Shown here: in pieces, positions 1 through 7,589 of the stretch | How the letters are laid out: the number at the start of each line of letters is the position of its first letter | How positions within the stretch are numbered: position 1 is the first letter of the stretch | IMG/VR virus record: IMGVR_UViG_3300025030_000147 | Location: 1-50,423 of that record | Length of the DNA: 50,423 bases | Strand: one strand, 5' to 3' | Origin: a virus | The notes under the pieces: generated by a model | The model's input: the letters and a program-made list of their open reading frames with translations, nothing else | Told to the model about the DNA's origin: nothing | Database searches by the model: none | Program-made: the position numbers and the translations under genes

Positions 1-214
1 GGACCCTCCGGAGCTCCACCTGCCGCCCTGGACCCTCCGGAGCTCCACCTGCCGCCCTGGACCCTCCGGAGCTCCACCTGCCGCCCTGGACCCTCCGGAG
101 CTCCACCTGCCGCCCTGGACCCTCCGGAGCTCCACCTGCCGCCCTGGACCCTCCGGAGCTCCACCTGCCGCCCTGGACCCTCCGGAGCTCCACCTGCCGC
201 CCTGGACCCTCCGG
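1..214. repeat. 29-base tandem repeat array
   Basis: Seven identical head-to-tail copies of a 29-base unit fill 1-203, and an eighth copy stops after 11 bases at 214. Each unit begins GGACCCTCCGG and contains the palindrome GGAGCTCC. The window edge cuts the array, so the true copy number is unknown. It lies directly beside two DnaA-box-like sites, which is the arrangement seen in iteron-type replication origins. It could also simply be where an assembly broke. Confidence 0.95.
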
Positions 215-221
215 CCTGGGA

Positions 222-238
222 TTATCCACATATCCACA
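222..238 (+). promoter_or_regulatory. Two DnaA-box-like sites beside the repeat array
   Basis: TTATCCACA at 222-230 is a perfect match to the bacterial DnaA box. A second site, ATATCCACA at 230-238, has one mismatch and shares one base with it. They begin eight bases after the 29-base repeats end. Repeats plus DnaA boxes suggest an origin, but binding is inferred only from the match to the consensus. Confidence 0.5.
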
Positions 239-290
239 GGTTGCTACCCGCGCCCGGCCCCCGCTCCCCCGGCGGCTCCCCGGTCTGGTA

Positions 291-317
291 CTATGGCTTT
301 TTGAAAAAGTAACCGAG
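291..317. repeat. 27-base intergenic element, copy A
   Basis: One of four related 27-base sequences in the left arm. The family has conserved ends, CTATGGGTTT and GTAACCGGG, and a variable centre. Copy A reads CTATGGCTTTTTG then AAAAAGTAACCGAG, and its core CTTTTTGAAAAAG is a perfect palindrome. Function unknown; a protein binding site is the simplest explanation. Confidence 0.6.
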
Positions 318-367
318 CCGCGCAGCAAAACGGCCCGAACAGTGGTGAGCTGTCGGACCGTCTGTAA

Positions 368-394
368 CTATGGGTTTTTGCTAGACTAACCGGG
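368..394. repeat. 27-base intergenic element, copy B
   Basis: This copy begins with CTATGGGTTTTTG and ends with CTAACCGGG. On the transcribed (minus) strand it starts at the base immediately after the stop codon of the gene at 395-670. It lies 50 bases from copy A. Function unknown. Confidence 0.6.
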
Positions 395-670
395 CTATCC
401 TGGGGTTTGTAGCTCGGGGGCGGACACGTACCGCGAGGTGATGCTATCCGCTACCCCGGGCGCTCCCTGCAGGCGAGCCAGCCTGGCGCATTGCTGTGCT
501 GCCGCACTTGTGACATCCCTGTAGGCAGACTTCATCGCCCGGTCGTAAATCACAGCGGTGACCCTGACCCACGGCGCTTGGCTCTCAGGCGACAGGTTCT
601 CCCACAAAGTGCATGGTTCCCCTCGGGCTTGCCAGTATGTCTCGTACAATTCTTGGGCTAGAGATGGCAC
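395..670 (-). CDS. Hypothetical phage protein, 91 aa
   Basis: Last gene of the leftward replication operon. I chose the GTG at 670 because a strong GGGGAGG lies five bases upstream; longer in-frame extensions have no comparable site. The product is soluble-looking, with LAQELYE near the start and an APWVRV segment in the middle, a style common in small phage proteins found near replication genes. No catalytic motif is visible. Its start overlaps the end of the tiny membrane-protein gene at 658-777, so translation may be coupled. Family and function not recognised. Confidence 0.7.
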   Translation of the reverse strand: MPSLAQELYETYWQARGEPCTLWENLSPESQAPWVRVTAVIYDRAMKSAYRDVTSAAAQQCARLARLQGAPGVADSITSRYVSAPELQTPG

Positions 671-777
671 AGCCACCTCCCCAGGGCGGCGCCGATCAGC
701 AACCCGACCGCCGCTCCGATCATTGCTCCCCACCGGACCCACCCTGCATTCCGCGCTCTGCCGACATACGCCCTCAT
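658..777 (-). CDS. Small glycine-zipper membrane protein, 39 aa
   Basis: Reads MRAYVGRARNAG, then a hydrophobic helix (about residues 18-34) with the small-residue pattern GAAVGLLIGAALG, then RWLCHL. One membrane segment is expected, with a positively charged N-terminus. It starts inside the stop of the upstream gene (ATGA overlap, 774-777) and its end overlaps the start of the next gene, so it is tightly coupled on both sides. Glycine-zipper peptides can oligomerise in membranes. Whether this one affects lysis, exclusion or something else cannot be told. Confidence 0.6.
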   Translation of the reverse strand: MRAYVGRARNAGWVRWGAMIGAAVGLLIGAALGRWLCHL

Positions 778-1088
778 ATCAGCAACCCCGCGAGCCTACG
801 GTCTGCGGCTGCCAGCGCCTCGGGGCTACCGTCCGACAGGCTGGCGCGTACTGTCTTAATCTCGTCGGCCAGTGTGCGGGTCGTGAGGGCACGGTGGCGC
901 AGCAAGATACTGTCGGACGGATCGCTGGAGATCCCCAAGCCCTCCGACTCGCCGTGGCAGCGCAACGTGGTCAGGTCGACAAACCCCGCACTGGTGCATT
1001 TGCCGCCCAGGCGCTCCAGCATCTCGCCGTGGCTCATACCGCAGTGGAAAAGGACCATCTCGATGTGATTGATTACAATGTATTTCAT
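774..1088 (-). CDS. Hypothetical phage protein, 104 aa
   Basis: The start at 1088 (MKYIVINHIEM) is chosen because GGAGG lies about ten bases upstream; a longer reading extends into the intergenic element and looks non-coding. The product has two Cys-containing segments (FHCGMSHGEML and GGKCTSAGF) and a charged C-terminal half that could form helices. No known domain recognised. The leader of about 58 bases between this gene and copy C of the 27-base element suggests an internal control point in the operon. Confidence 0.65.
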   Translation of the reverse strand: MKYIVINHIEMVLFHCGMSHGEMLERLGGKCTSAGFVDLTTLRCHGESEGLGISSDPSDSILLRHRALTTRTLADEIKTVRASLSDGSPEALAAADRRLAGLLI

Positions 1089-1145
1089 GTGGTGGTGCCC
1101 TCCAGCCCCAGTGGGGCAAGTAGTAAGGCGCGACAGACCCCGCAC

Positions 1146-1172
1146 CTATGGGTTTTCTGCAAAGTAACCGGG
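1146..1172. repeat. 27-base intergenic element, copy C
   Basis: Reads CTATGGGTTTTCTG then CAAAGTAACCGGG. On the minus strand it begins two bases after the stop codon of the radical SAM gene (1175), between that gene and the 104-aa gene. Its outer arms GGTT and AACC form a short dyad. Function unknown. Confidence 0.6.
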
Positions 1173-1174
1173 TG

Positions 1175-2056
1175 TTACAGCAATTCGCCTCGCTCGACTT
1201 GGTATTCCCCCCAGGTACGGGTCTTGTAGAGTTGACGGTTGTTCACCCACCGAGCAAGCCGGCGCTGATCGCGGGTCGGCGGCGTACCGTCCATGTCTAG
1301 GTACGGTTGGCAGAAGGGCTCAACGCTGATCCCCTTGAGAAACCGGACCCGCTGCACCGCATCGGCCACATCCTTGACCAGCACGTAGCACCAATAGTTC
1401 CGTGGTGAGACATTGTGCCAACGCATCGTTTCCACGGCCCGGCGGACCGTCTCAATCTGGCTGCTGTCATCACACGCGAGGCGGACGGGGGAGAGCCATT
1501 TGACCTTGGACAGCAACCGGGCCATCGGTGCATCTATCAACCGCGCATCAAGCCCTTGGTTGAAGTCCACCTTGATTCCGAGCCGTGCTATTTCCTCAAT
1601 CTGGTGAATACCGTGCTGGTGAGCCAGCACGTTGTTGTCCATCAGGACCGCTGCGCTGTGGCTCGGGTGCATTATCTGCTGGATCGTGGACGCAGCACGG
1701 ATCTCACCCTCTTTTGCAGGGACGAAGCACCAAGGACACTTACGAGGACAGCCCCTGGTTAAAAATCCCATCGAGTGTGACAGATTGTACAACGAGTAGT
1801 CGGGGAAACACGCCTCGATGTAGTCCGGCAGCACGGCGGTTATATCGTAGCCCGTTCCACCTTTTATGGTGTCGGCGGGCAGCGTATCGTCTGTAGGGGT
1901 GCTGGTGAATACCTTGCTGGAGTACACCCGGTCGTACTCGCTGCCCGGCTGGTACCATTCCACCGAGTCACCGCACACCTTATGGAACGAACTGATTTTC
2001 ATCAGCGCCAGGTTGGGGAAGTCGGTCTTGTCAGCATCGTGCAGTGCGACTCTCAC
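1175..2056 (-). CDS. Radical SAM superfamily protein
   Basis: The product (293 aa) carries the motif CPRKCPWC, with cysteines at about residues 103, 107 and 110. This CX3CX2C pattern ligates the 4Fe-4S cluster of radical S-adenosylmethionine enzymes. The N-terminal 90 residues (FPNLALMKIS, YDRVYSSKVF) resemble the cobalamin-like domain that precedes some radical SAM cores. The GTG start at 2056 overlaps the stop of the primase gene (GTGA), so it belongs to the replication operon. The substrate is unknown; nucleic acid or protein modification are both possible. Confident for the superfamily only. Confidence 0.85.
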   Translation of the reverse strand: MRVALHDADKTDFPNLALMKISSFHKVCGDSVEWYQPGSEYDRVYSSKVFTSTPTDDTLPADTIKGGTGYDITAVLPDYIEACFPDYSLYNLSHSMGFLTRGCPRKCPWCFVPAKEGEIRAASTIQQIMHPSHSAAVLMDNNVLAHQHGIHQIEEIARLGIKVDFNQGLDARLIDAPMARLLSKVKWLSPVRLACDDSSQIETVRRAVETMRWHNVSPRNYWCYVLVKDVADAVQRVRFLKGISVEPFCQPYLDMDGTPPTRDQRRLARWVNNRQLYKTRTWGEYQVERGELL

Positions 2057-4446
2057 CCCGCCACCCCCTGCGCCGCGGTGCCCATCACCATGTCAGCCAC
2101 TGTGACCGCCCCCTGTTGTGCCTCGGTGTAGTAGCGCACCACATCCGCCGCACGGGTGAGTCCGCAGGCCAGATGCCCTCGACGGATGAACAGCCGCGGC
2201 TTACCGACCGTTCCGCAATCCATGAATGAATTGTTCACCCGGCCGTCCGGCAGCGCCGGGTGCCAGTCGTATCCGATGGATTGCAGCACCTCGCGGCGCC
2301 TGGAGCGGGGTACCCGGCCGCCCGAGTGTCGCTGGTCCAACAGGCGGTCGAATGCCAAGCTGCTGATCCACCCGCCGGCAAACCCGGGCCGCCCTTCCTC
2401 GATGGCTTCCAGCACTTCCTGCTCGATGCCGCCCATGCTGACGGCCAGCGCCTCGGTCGTGCTGGTGGTTGCCGGCGCGCGGTGGCACATGGTGGTCGGG
2501 TTGAGTTCATCAGGTATGGCGTAGGAGCGCAGGTACCAGTTGACCACCGCATAGCCGCCGTTGTCCAACCAGGTGTAGAGGACCGGGAAGTAATCGCCCG
2601 TCATGCCGTCGCGCTCCAGGTCGCTCTTGTGCTGTTGTGCGGTGAAAAAGATGGCGTACCGGCGGTCATCTTCCTTAACGCGCAGAGCATCCTTGTGGTT
2701 GGTACACATGAAGAAATTGGCCCGGTTGTCGCCCGTCGACTGGTTGGTACCCTTGCCCTGGATGTCGACCCGCTTGTTCGCCACAAGGCGCTTGAGGGTG
2801 TTGACCAGATCCTGTTTCTCAGCCACATAGACCTCTTCTACGCCGATGAACAGCTTGTTGAGAATCCATGAGTTGAATTTATTGCTGATGTCGTCGGGGT
2901 TCGGGTAGTGGGTGTAGCGCAGGCCGACCGCGTAGGTCAGCGCGTTGATGAACAGGGTCTTGCCGTTGCCCTGCACGCCCTGGAGGATCGGTGCCCAAAA
3001 GAATTTCTTGCCCGGGTACTGCACCAGCGCCGCCATGTAGGAGAGCAGTATTTGCTGGTCGCGGGTGTCGGGGAGTAGACGGGCAACGTGATTCAGGAAC
3101 AGCGACGGATCGCCGGGCTGCTGCGGCGTGACCACCGGGACGTAGGTGTTGACCAGCGTGCGGCCCTCTTCCTCGAACATGGCGCCGGGCGGGAGTTCCG
3201 GCCGGAAGCAGGAGGCGTGCGCTTTGGGGAAGGTGTACCCTTGCGACTCGGTGAACACTTCCCATGCGCTCTTGGTGGTCTTGTCGTTCTGCATGTCGAG
3301 GCAGAAGGTGTAGCCACCATACGCCGTGCGGAACTGCTCGGGCTTGAGCAGCGAACCATCAGGAATGAATACCGCATGATCCTCTCGGACGTACACGCAG
3401 CCGGTGAAGTGGGGGATCTGGTTCGGCACGCTCATGAGTTGCATCCCGGTCCGCAATCCGGTGGTCGGGTCGGCGGGGGCTATCACCTCGGGCGGCGGTT
3501 CGACTACCGCGGGCTTGCTGCCCCCTGAGTACACCTCGCGGCACAGGTTGACCGCAGGGAGGATCGCCCTCTTTTCCCGGTAGTCCTGACGGTCGGCCCA
3601 CTTGTCGCGCATGAGCCCTGACAGGCGAAACAGGCGGTCCATCCGCTCGCAATCCTTGCCGGTCCAGAACGCCAGGTGGGCACAGAGGGCAAAGTCCGCC
3701 GCGCTGTGGTCAAACCCCCGGGGGTCCGGCCATACCCTACTCAGGGCATCCATGTCGGCGGTCCATAGCTGCTGGAGGGTTGCCTTGCCGCCCATCACCG
3801 CGCCTGCGCTGGGGCGGCTCGCCAGCATACGGTCGATCAGTTCGGCGTCGGACTCAGGGCCGGACCACTCAGGGCATGGGCCGGTGGTCCATTCCTCGTC
3901 GTGCGCCCCGGCGGCCAGTCCGGCAGACCACCCGGGCAGCGACCGGACGTGCGACAGGTCGGCTACGTGGTGGGCTGTCCCTTGCGCCCCGGTCCCGGTC
4001 AGGGCGACGAAGCGGTTGCGGGTGTAGAGTTCCAGGCCCAGGAGCGGGTTGCGGGTGCCATGCTCGCCAAGCGGCGGCGTGGTACCTATGATGTGCAGGC
4101 CGGTCCCGCTATGGGATACCTCGATGAAGCAGCCTTGCAGGCGGCTGCACAGGTCGGTGGCGAGGTCGGACCAGCGGCCGGGCTGCCCCTCAACAGTGGG
4201 CGCCGTATAGGCGCCGTCGATGTCCAGAAAGAAGAACGGGTCTTGCTCGGTGAACACAAAACCGATGCCGTAGCTGCCCTGGGCGGCCAGGGCTTGCTCC
4301 AGGGTCAGCCGCGCCGCCGGATCGCCGTGGTCGGTCAGCCAGCCGGTCTGCGGGTTGACGGGTATCTTGTCGGTCTTGCCGGGTCGGGCGCTCGGGCGCA
4401 CCGTGTATAGGACGAATTGCGGGTAATCTGCTAGACCTGGATACAT
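2053..4446 (-). CDS. Replicative primase / SF3 helicase (D5/VapE-like)
   Basis: A two-part replication protein (797 aa). The N-terminal region has archaeo-eukaryotic primase-polymerase features: FLDID with acidic residues near 75 and 77, and SGTGLHIIG near 113-121. The C-terminal region is a superfamily 3 helicase with Walker A GVQGNGKT at about 490-497 and a Walker B-like KLFIGVEEV about 40 residues later. It should prime and unwind DNA for the family B polymerase encoded in the opposite arm. I prefer the ATG at 4446 (GAGGGG upstream) to the GTG two codons earlier. Ten bases separate it from the HTH gene. Confidence 0.88.
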   Translation of the reverse strand: MYPGLADYPQFVLYTVRPSARPGKTDKIPVNPQTGWLTDHGDPAARLTLEQALAAQGSYGIGFVFTEQDPFFFLDIDGAYTAPTVEGQPGRWSDLATDLCSRLQGCFIEVSHSGTGLHIIGTTPPLGEHGTRNPLLGLELYTRNRFVALTGTGAQGTAHHVADLSHVRSLPGWSAGLAAGAHDEEWTTGPCPEWSGPESDAELIDRMLASRPSAGAVMGGKATLQQLWTADMDALSRVWPDPRGFDHSAADFALCAHLAFWTGKDCERMDRLFRLSGLMRDKWADRQDYREKRAILPAVNLCREVYSGGSKPAVVEPPPEVIAPADPTTGLRTGMQLMSVPNQIPHFTGCVYVREDHAVFIPDGSLLKPEQFRTAYGGYTFCLDMQNDKTTKSAWEVFTESQGYTFPKAHASCFRPELPPGAMFEEEGRTLVNTYVPVVTPQQPGDPSLFLNHVARLLPDTRDQQILLSYMAALVQYPGKKFFWAPILQGVQGNGKTLFINALTYAVGLRYTHYPNPDDISNKFNSWILNKLFIGVEEVYVAEKQDLVNTLKRLVANKRVDIQGKGTNQSTGDNRANFFMCTNHKDALRVKEDDRRYAIFFTAQQHKSDLERDGMTGDYFPVLYTWLDNGGYAVVNWYLRSYAIPDELNPTTMCHRAPATTSTTEALAVSMGGIEQEVLEAIEEGRPGFAGGWISSLAFDRLLDQRHSGGRVPRSRRREVLQSIGYDWHPALPDGRVNNSFMDCGTVGKPRLFIRRGHLACGLTRAADVVRYYTEAQQGAVTVADMVMGTAAQGVAG

Positions 4447-4456
4447 GCTCACCCCT

Positions 4457-4756
4457 CTACATCATTGAATTAAAAGCTCTTTCCCTCAACTCCCTCGGTG
4501 CGGCCAGTGCTATGGGGCACCGAGCGGCTATCCCGCTGGCAATCAGCGGCAGGACTTCCCGGCGGACCGCCTCGCGCATCACCTCGTCGCGCATCAGGGC
4601 GGTGGACAGGAAATAGTGGGTGATCAGCCCCCGACTCACGCCGGTCACGGCCGCCAGCCGGGCCGTGGATAGCTGATCGTAGGGGAGCGCCAGGGCGGCT
4701 GCCAGGAGGGCGGCTCGGCGGTCTGCGGCGGGTAAGCGGGCCGGGGTAGTGGTCAT
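4457..4756 (-). CDS. Small HTH protein, TetR-like N-terminal fold
   Basis: Product of 99 aa. Residues about 12-60 read like the DNA-binding helices of TetR regulators: RRAALLAAALAL, LAAVTGVSRGLITHYF and MRDEVMREAV. The large ligand-binding domain of TetR proteins is absent, so this is a stand-alone HTH. It has a good ribosome site (AAGGAG). Element copy D ends about 18 bases upstream of its start. It is the only visible candidate regulator in the window and might bind the 27-base elements or the divergent operator at 7593-7681; that is inference. Confidence 0.7.
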   Translation of the reverse strand: MTTTPARLPAADRRAALLAAALALPYDQLSTARLAAVTGVSRGLITHYFLSTALMRDEVMREAVRREVLPLIASGIAARCPIALAAPRELRERAFNSMM

Positions 4757-4773
4757 CGGGTATGTCTCCTTAA

Positions 4774-4800
4774 CTATGGGTTTGTGGAAAAGTAAGCGGG
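4774..4800. repeat. 27-base intergenic element, copy D
   Basis: Reads CTATGGGTTTGTG then GAAAAGTAAGCGGG. On the minus strand it begins at the base after the stop codon of the VRR-NUC gene (4801) and ends just before the ribosome site of the HTH gene. With copies A-C it forms the four-member family. A control site for the HTH gene is plausible but unproven. Confidence 0.6.
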
Positions 4801-5277
4801 TTATGCGCTAGTCACAAACCGCCCGATGCCGCCGAGCGATATGACCAGGTTGATAAATGCGAGCTGTGCGCGGGCGCGGTCGTCGGACTCACGGTATTTC
4901 CAGTTTGGTGCCTTGATCTCTTCCGCGGTGAAGATCCCGACTACATGACCAACCATCCGCGGCGTGACCACAACCCGTGTGATGCCGATCAGGTCGCTGG
5001 ACTTCATGACCTTGTTGAGTTTCGCGCTGGTGTTGCCGAGCCCGTAGCGGATCAATCTGCCCGTCTCGTCGGTGCAGGCGCCCGAGTTGTTGCGCCACAG
5101 GCGCCCGCCCTCTCTTGCTGCCTGTAGCATCCTTTGCTGTTGAACCGCCGCCTCGCTGGCAAGCGGTGCGTGGGTGGCAGTGGGCGTAGGGTCGGTGTCG
5201 ATCCCCAGGGTCTGCAGAAGGTCCGACATGGCGAGGGGCGATATGTTGTGGCGCGCGGCCCATTGGTAGAGGATCAT
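4801..5277 (-). CDS. VRR-NUC family endonuclease
   Basis: Product of 158 aa. The C-terminal hundred residues match the VRR-NUC version of the PD-(D/E)XK nuclease fold: GGRLWRNNSG, SSDLIGI (catalytic Asp) and FTAEEIKAP (the E-x-K signature), followed by QLAFINLVISLGG. In phage replication modules such proteins act as structure-specific nucleases beside primase/helicase and SNF2-like helicase genes, which is the context here. The start codon overlaps the stop of the small zinc-ribbon gene upstream. The extra N-terminal 50 residues are unassigned. Confidence 0.85.
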   Translation of the reverse strand: MILYQWAARHNISPLAMSDLLQTLGIDTDPTPTATHAPLASEAAVQQQRMLQAAREGGRLWRNNSGACTDETGRLIRYGLGNTSAKLNKVMKSSDLIGITRVVVTPRMVGHVVGIFTAEEIKAPNWKYRESDDRARAQLAFINLVISLGGIGRFVTSA

Positions 5278-5408
5278 TTGGTGGGCTGCTCCCCGGCGGC
5301 CAGGCGCTCGGCCTCACACCGCCCACAGATCATGCAACGGATTTCCGCCTCAGTCGGGTCGCAAATCCTTTCGCCCGTGTGCTTGCAAACGTGACATACC
5401 GGTGCCAT
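5274..5408 (-). CDS. Tiny zinc-ribbon-like protein, 44 aa
   Basis: Starts MAPVCHVCKHTGERIC and continues to RCMICGRC, giving a CX2C...CX2CX2C cysteine layout that fits one small zinc-binding knuckle. GGGAGG precedes the ATG at 5408 at proper spacing. The stop overlaps the VRR-NUC start (ATGA, 5274-5277), so the two are probably made together. The length and cysteine spacing suggest a stand-alone zinc ribbon that binds nucleic acid or a partner protein. No family recognised. Confidence 0.65.
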   Translation of the reverse strand: MAPVCHVCKHTGERICDPTEAEIRCMICGRCEAERLAAGEQPTK

Positions 5409-5420
5409 ACCCTACCTCCC

Positions 5421-5495
5421 TTATTTCAGTACCGCCCACAGCAGAACAACGACTATCAACGTGTTACAGATTGCCTCCACGCTCGCGTGATCCAT
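5421..5495 (-). CDS. 24-residue single-helix membrane peptide
   Basis: Reads MDHASVEAICNTL followed by a hydrophobic helix IVVVLLWAVLK. A clear GGGGAGG ribosome site sits ahead of the ATG at 5495, and another GGGAGG follows directly for the next gene. Short membrane peptides with this layout are common in phage early operons and usually lack assigned functions. The call rests on the ribosome site, operon packing and hydrophobic profile. Confidence 0.45.
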   Translation of the reverse strand: MDHASVEAICNTLIVVVLLWAVLK

Positions 5496-5498
5496 ACG

Positions 5499-5666
5499 CT
5501 ACCTCCCCTCGGTCAGTGATCTTGCAGCAGTCTCGCAGTCGTCGGCAACGCAATAGCCGTCGCAGGTCGTTTCGTCGTACTCAATGGTCATCTCGGGGCA
5601 GTGCCCCCTAATGAACATCGCAGCTACCCTCAACATTTCGATTGCCCTTTTTATATCCTCGCTCAC
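5499..5666 (-). CDS. Small acidic phage protein translated from a G-tract ribosome site, 55 aa
   Basis: Begins GTG AGC GAG at 5666 inside a GTGA junction with the upstream gene. The only ribosome-binding sequence in front of it is the 26-base G run. The product (SEDIKRAIEML, then CPEMTIEYDETTC, CDGYC and VADDCETAARSL) is acidic with several cysteines and resembles small hypothetical phage proteins. In the same frame the ORF runs upstream through the G tract, so a change in tract length could fuse it to the preceding gene. Function unknown. Confidence 0.55.
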   Translation of the reverse strand: MSEDIKRAIEMLRVAAMFIRGHCPEMTIEYDETTCDGYCVADDCETAARSLTEGR

Positions 5667-5938
5667 GCGCCCCCCCCCCCCCCCCCCCCCCCCCCGATCA
5701 GTGATGGTGTCGCACCGCATGACGGGCAGACAGATTGGTTGTGGACCGTAAGACATTTGACGTTACTGCAAACATGTACCTCTTTGTTAATCTCAATCTG
5801 CCAAGGGCAATCATCGCAGTTCCAACCATATTCGTGAGCGCAGTCATAATCTCCGAAGTAATCGTCCCGATAGCCTCCACACCCGCGGCGGACCACCTTT
5901 TTGTACTTTCTGCTACGTGGATTCTTGGGTGCCCTCAC
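5663..5938 (-). CDS. Cysteine-rich protein ending in a polyglycine tail
   Basis: GTG start at 5938, overlapping the helicase stop (GTGA), with GGGAGGG upstream. The 91-aa product is basic at its start (PKNPRSRKYKKVVRR), then has many Cys and His residues: CAHEYGWNCDDC, and a knuckle-like CSNVKC...CPSCG. It probably binds zinc. It ends IGGGGGGGGGA because the G tract at 5670-5695 is read as nine glycine codons before TGA. Any change in tract length alters the C-terminus or fuses it to the next gene. Function unknown. Confidence 0.6.
   Translation of the reverse strand: MRAPKNPRSRKYKKVVRRGCGGYRDDYFGDYDCAHEYGWNCDDCPWQIEINKEVHVCSNVKCLTVHNQSVCPSCGATPSLIGGGGGGGGGA
5670..5695 (-). repeat. 26-base homopolymer (G in the mRNA)
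   Basis: Twenty-six consecutive C on the given strand, G in the leftward transcript. It forms the 3' end of one gene and the upstream ribosome region of the next. At a length of 26 the upstream gene stops at TGA (5663-5665). At 24 or 27 the two genes would read as one fused protein. Such tracts are prone to slippage, but sequencers also misjudge long homopolymers, so the true length is uncertain. Confidence 0.85.
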
Positions 5939-7581
5939 GCGCTGACCCTCCCCATTGCTGAATTGACCCGTGCGGCCAGCGCCTCAGCGTCGGCCCGCCC
6001 GAGTGTCTGTGCTGTCAGAATATCCACCCCGAAGGTATGGTAGAACCGGCGGTGCAGCACGCGGTCCGGCTCGCCCAGGTACCGGCGCCATCCGCCGTAC
6101 CAGCTTATTGCTTCCCGCAACACCGTCTGCGCCCGCTGTCGTTCCTCATGCTGGTTGGCGGCCCCCTTGGCTACAGGGTACGGCTTGCCGGCCATCTGTA
6201 GGCCGCGCATCACCGCGTCAGGGTGGCGGTCTATCCGCTCTATCTCCCCGCGCATCGCCGCCAGCGTCTCGGCGTCCAGCTCACACAGGTCACCATCGAC
6301 CATCTCCGGTGCGGTCCGGCCGGCGGGTACCGGCACCCACCCACAGAATGGGCAGGCCGGATACACAGCCTCGTAGGGCGCCAGGCAGATGGGATTCAGA
6401 CAGTTGCGCAACGGGATAAGCCCATCATCCGTCTTGCTGCCCGACCGCTTTTCCTTGCGGTCCAGCGTCCAGGTGCGAGGGCGGTCTGGTAAACCGTGAC
6501 GCAGCACGTTGCCTACGTGGTCTATGATGATCGCCCGCTCCTTGCCCTCCAACAGCCGCAGAGCACGACCAAACTGCTGGATATACAGTCCGTAAGACTG
6601 CGTTGCGCGAGCCATTGTGACCACCTCGACTGCCGGGATGTCCACCCCCTCGCCGAACAGATCTACGTTGACGAGCTGCAGCAACTCACGGCGCTCGAAC
6701 CGGCGCATGATCTCCACACGCATCTTGTCGGGGGTCTGTGCGGTCACGACCTCGGCCGGTACACCCGCCTGGTTGAACATCGCGGAGAATTGGGTGGCGG
6801 TTTCCACGTCCGGCGCAAAGGTGATCCCGAGGGCGCCCGGGGCGATCCGCAAGTAGTGGTCTACCACATGGCCCATTACGGTGGATTTCTGCGTCTTGAG
6901 AGCGAGCTGGCCGCGCACATAGTCGCCATCCGCCCCGGTCGCTACGCTGGACAGGTCCAGATCGCTCGGTGGGCAGAAGATACGGTACTCAGTGAGGTAC
7001 CCCGCGGTGATCAGGTCGCGCATCCCCGGTCCCTCAACCATGAAGTCGAACAGCCCATCAGCGTGTCGCCCGAGCCCCTTACCGTCCGCGCGCTCCGGTG
7101 TGGCGGTCACACCCAGGCCGCGAGCGTTGGGGAACATGGCGACCGCTTTGCCCCATTGGTTGTTCTTAATGAGGTGATGCGATTCATCTAGTACCCAAAG
7201 CGTCACCTGGTTCGCCCAATGAGCCAATTTGTCGGCCCGGCTGACCAACGTACCGACCCCTGCCACCGCACACGGCGCCTGGGGGTCGTAGAAGTCACGA
7301 CCGAATTTCTGGATGTGCGTGGACACTATATTGCGAACCACATTACTGGGTGCAATGATACGATGCCTGATGCCATAACTACCTAAAGTACGGGACATTT
7401 GACCAACAAGCTCTTGGCGATGCGCGATTGCGACAGAGTGGCCCTGGTGGTTTGACAGAGCCTTAGCAAACAGGACTGTCTTGCCAGATCCGGTCGGGCT
7501 CACCACCAGTCCATTGAGTGCGCCGAGCCACCCGGCGTACAGTTCTATCAGTGCTTTGTCTTGGTAGGGTCGAAGTATCAT
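5935..7581 (-). CDS. SF2 DEAD/DEAH-type DNA helicase
   Basis: A 548-aa superfamily 2 helicase. It has LRPYQ (Q-motif region) at residues 3-7, Walker A SPTGSGKT at 28-35, DESHH for Walker B, and late motifs FGEGVDIP and QQFGRALR. A C-terminal zinc ribbon is suggested by CLNPICLAPY and CPFCG. It likely unwinds or remodels DNA in phage replication. I take the ATG at 7581 as the start: the longer TTG start at 7590 lies within the predicted -10 box and could not be on the transcript. No Shine-Dalgarno sequence is present, consistent with a leaderless mRNA. First gene of the leftward operon. Confidence 0.9.
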   Translation of the reverse strand: MILRPYQDKALIELYAGWLGALNGLVVSPTGSGKTVLFAKALSNHQGHSVAIAHRQELVGQMSRTLGSYGIRHRIIAPSNVVRNIVSTHIQKFGRDFYDPQAPCAVAGVGTLVSRADKLAHWANQVTLWVLDESHHLIKNNQWGKAVAMFPNARGLGVTATPERADGKGLGRHADGLFDFMVEGPGMRDLITAGYLTEYRIFCPPSDLDLSSVATGADGDYVRGQLALKTQKSTVMGHVVDHYLRIAPGALGITFAPDVETATQFSAMFNQAGVPAEVVTAQTPDKMRVEIMRRFERRELLQLVNVDLFGEGVDIPAVEVVTMARATQSYGLYIQQFGRALRLLEGKERAIIIDHVGNVLRHGLPDRPRTWTLDRKEKRSGSKTDDGLIPLRNCLNPICLAPYEAVYPACPFCGWVPVPAGRTAPEMVDGDLCELDAETLAAMRGEIERIDRHPDAVMRGLQMAGKPYPVAKGAANQHEERQRAQTVLREAISWYGGWRRYLGEPDRVLHRRFYHTFGVDILTAQTLGRADAEALAARVNSAMGRVSA

Positions 7582-7589
7582 GGGTCGCA

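Noticed and set aside
1-214. CRISPR array
   Set aside because: The 29-base units are directly tandem with no spacers between them.
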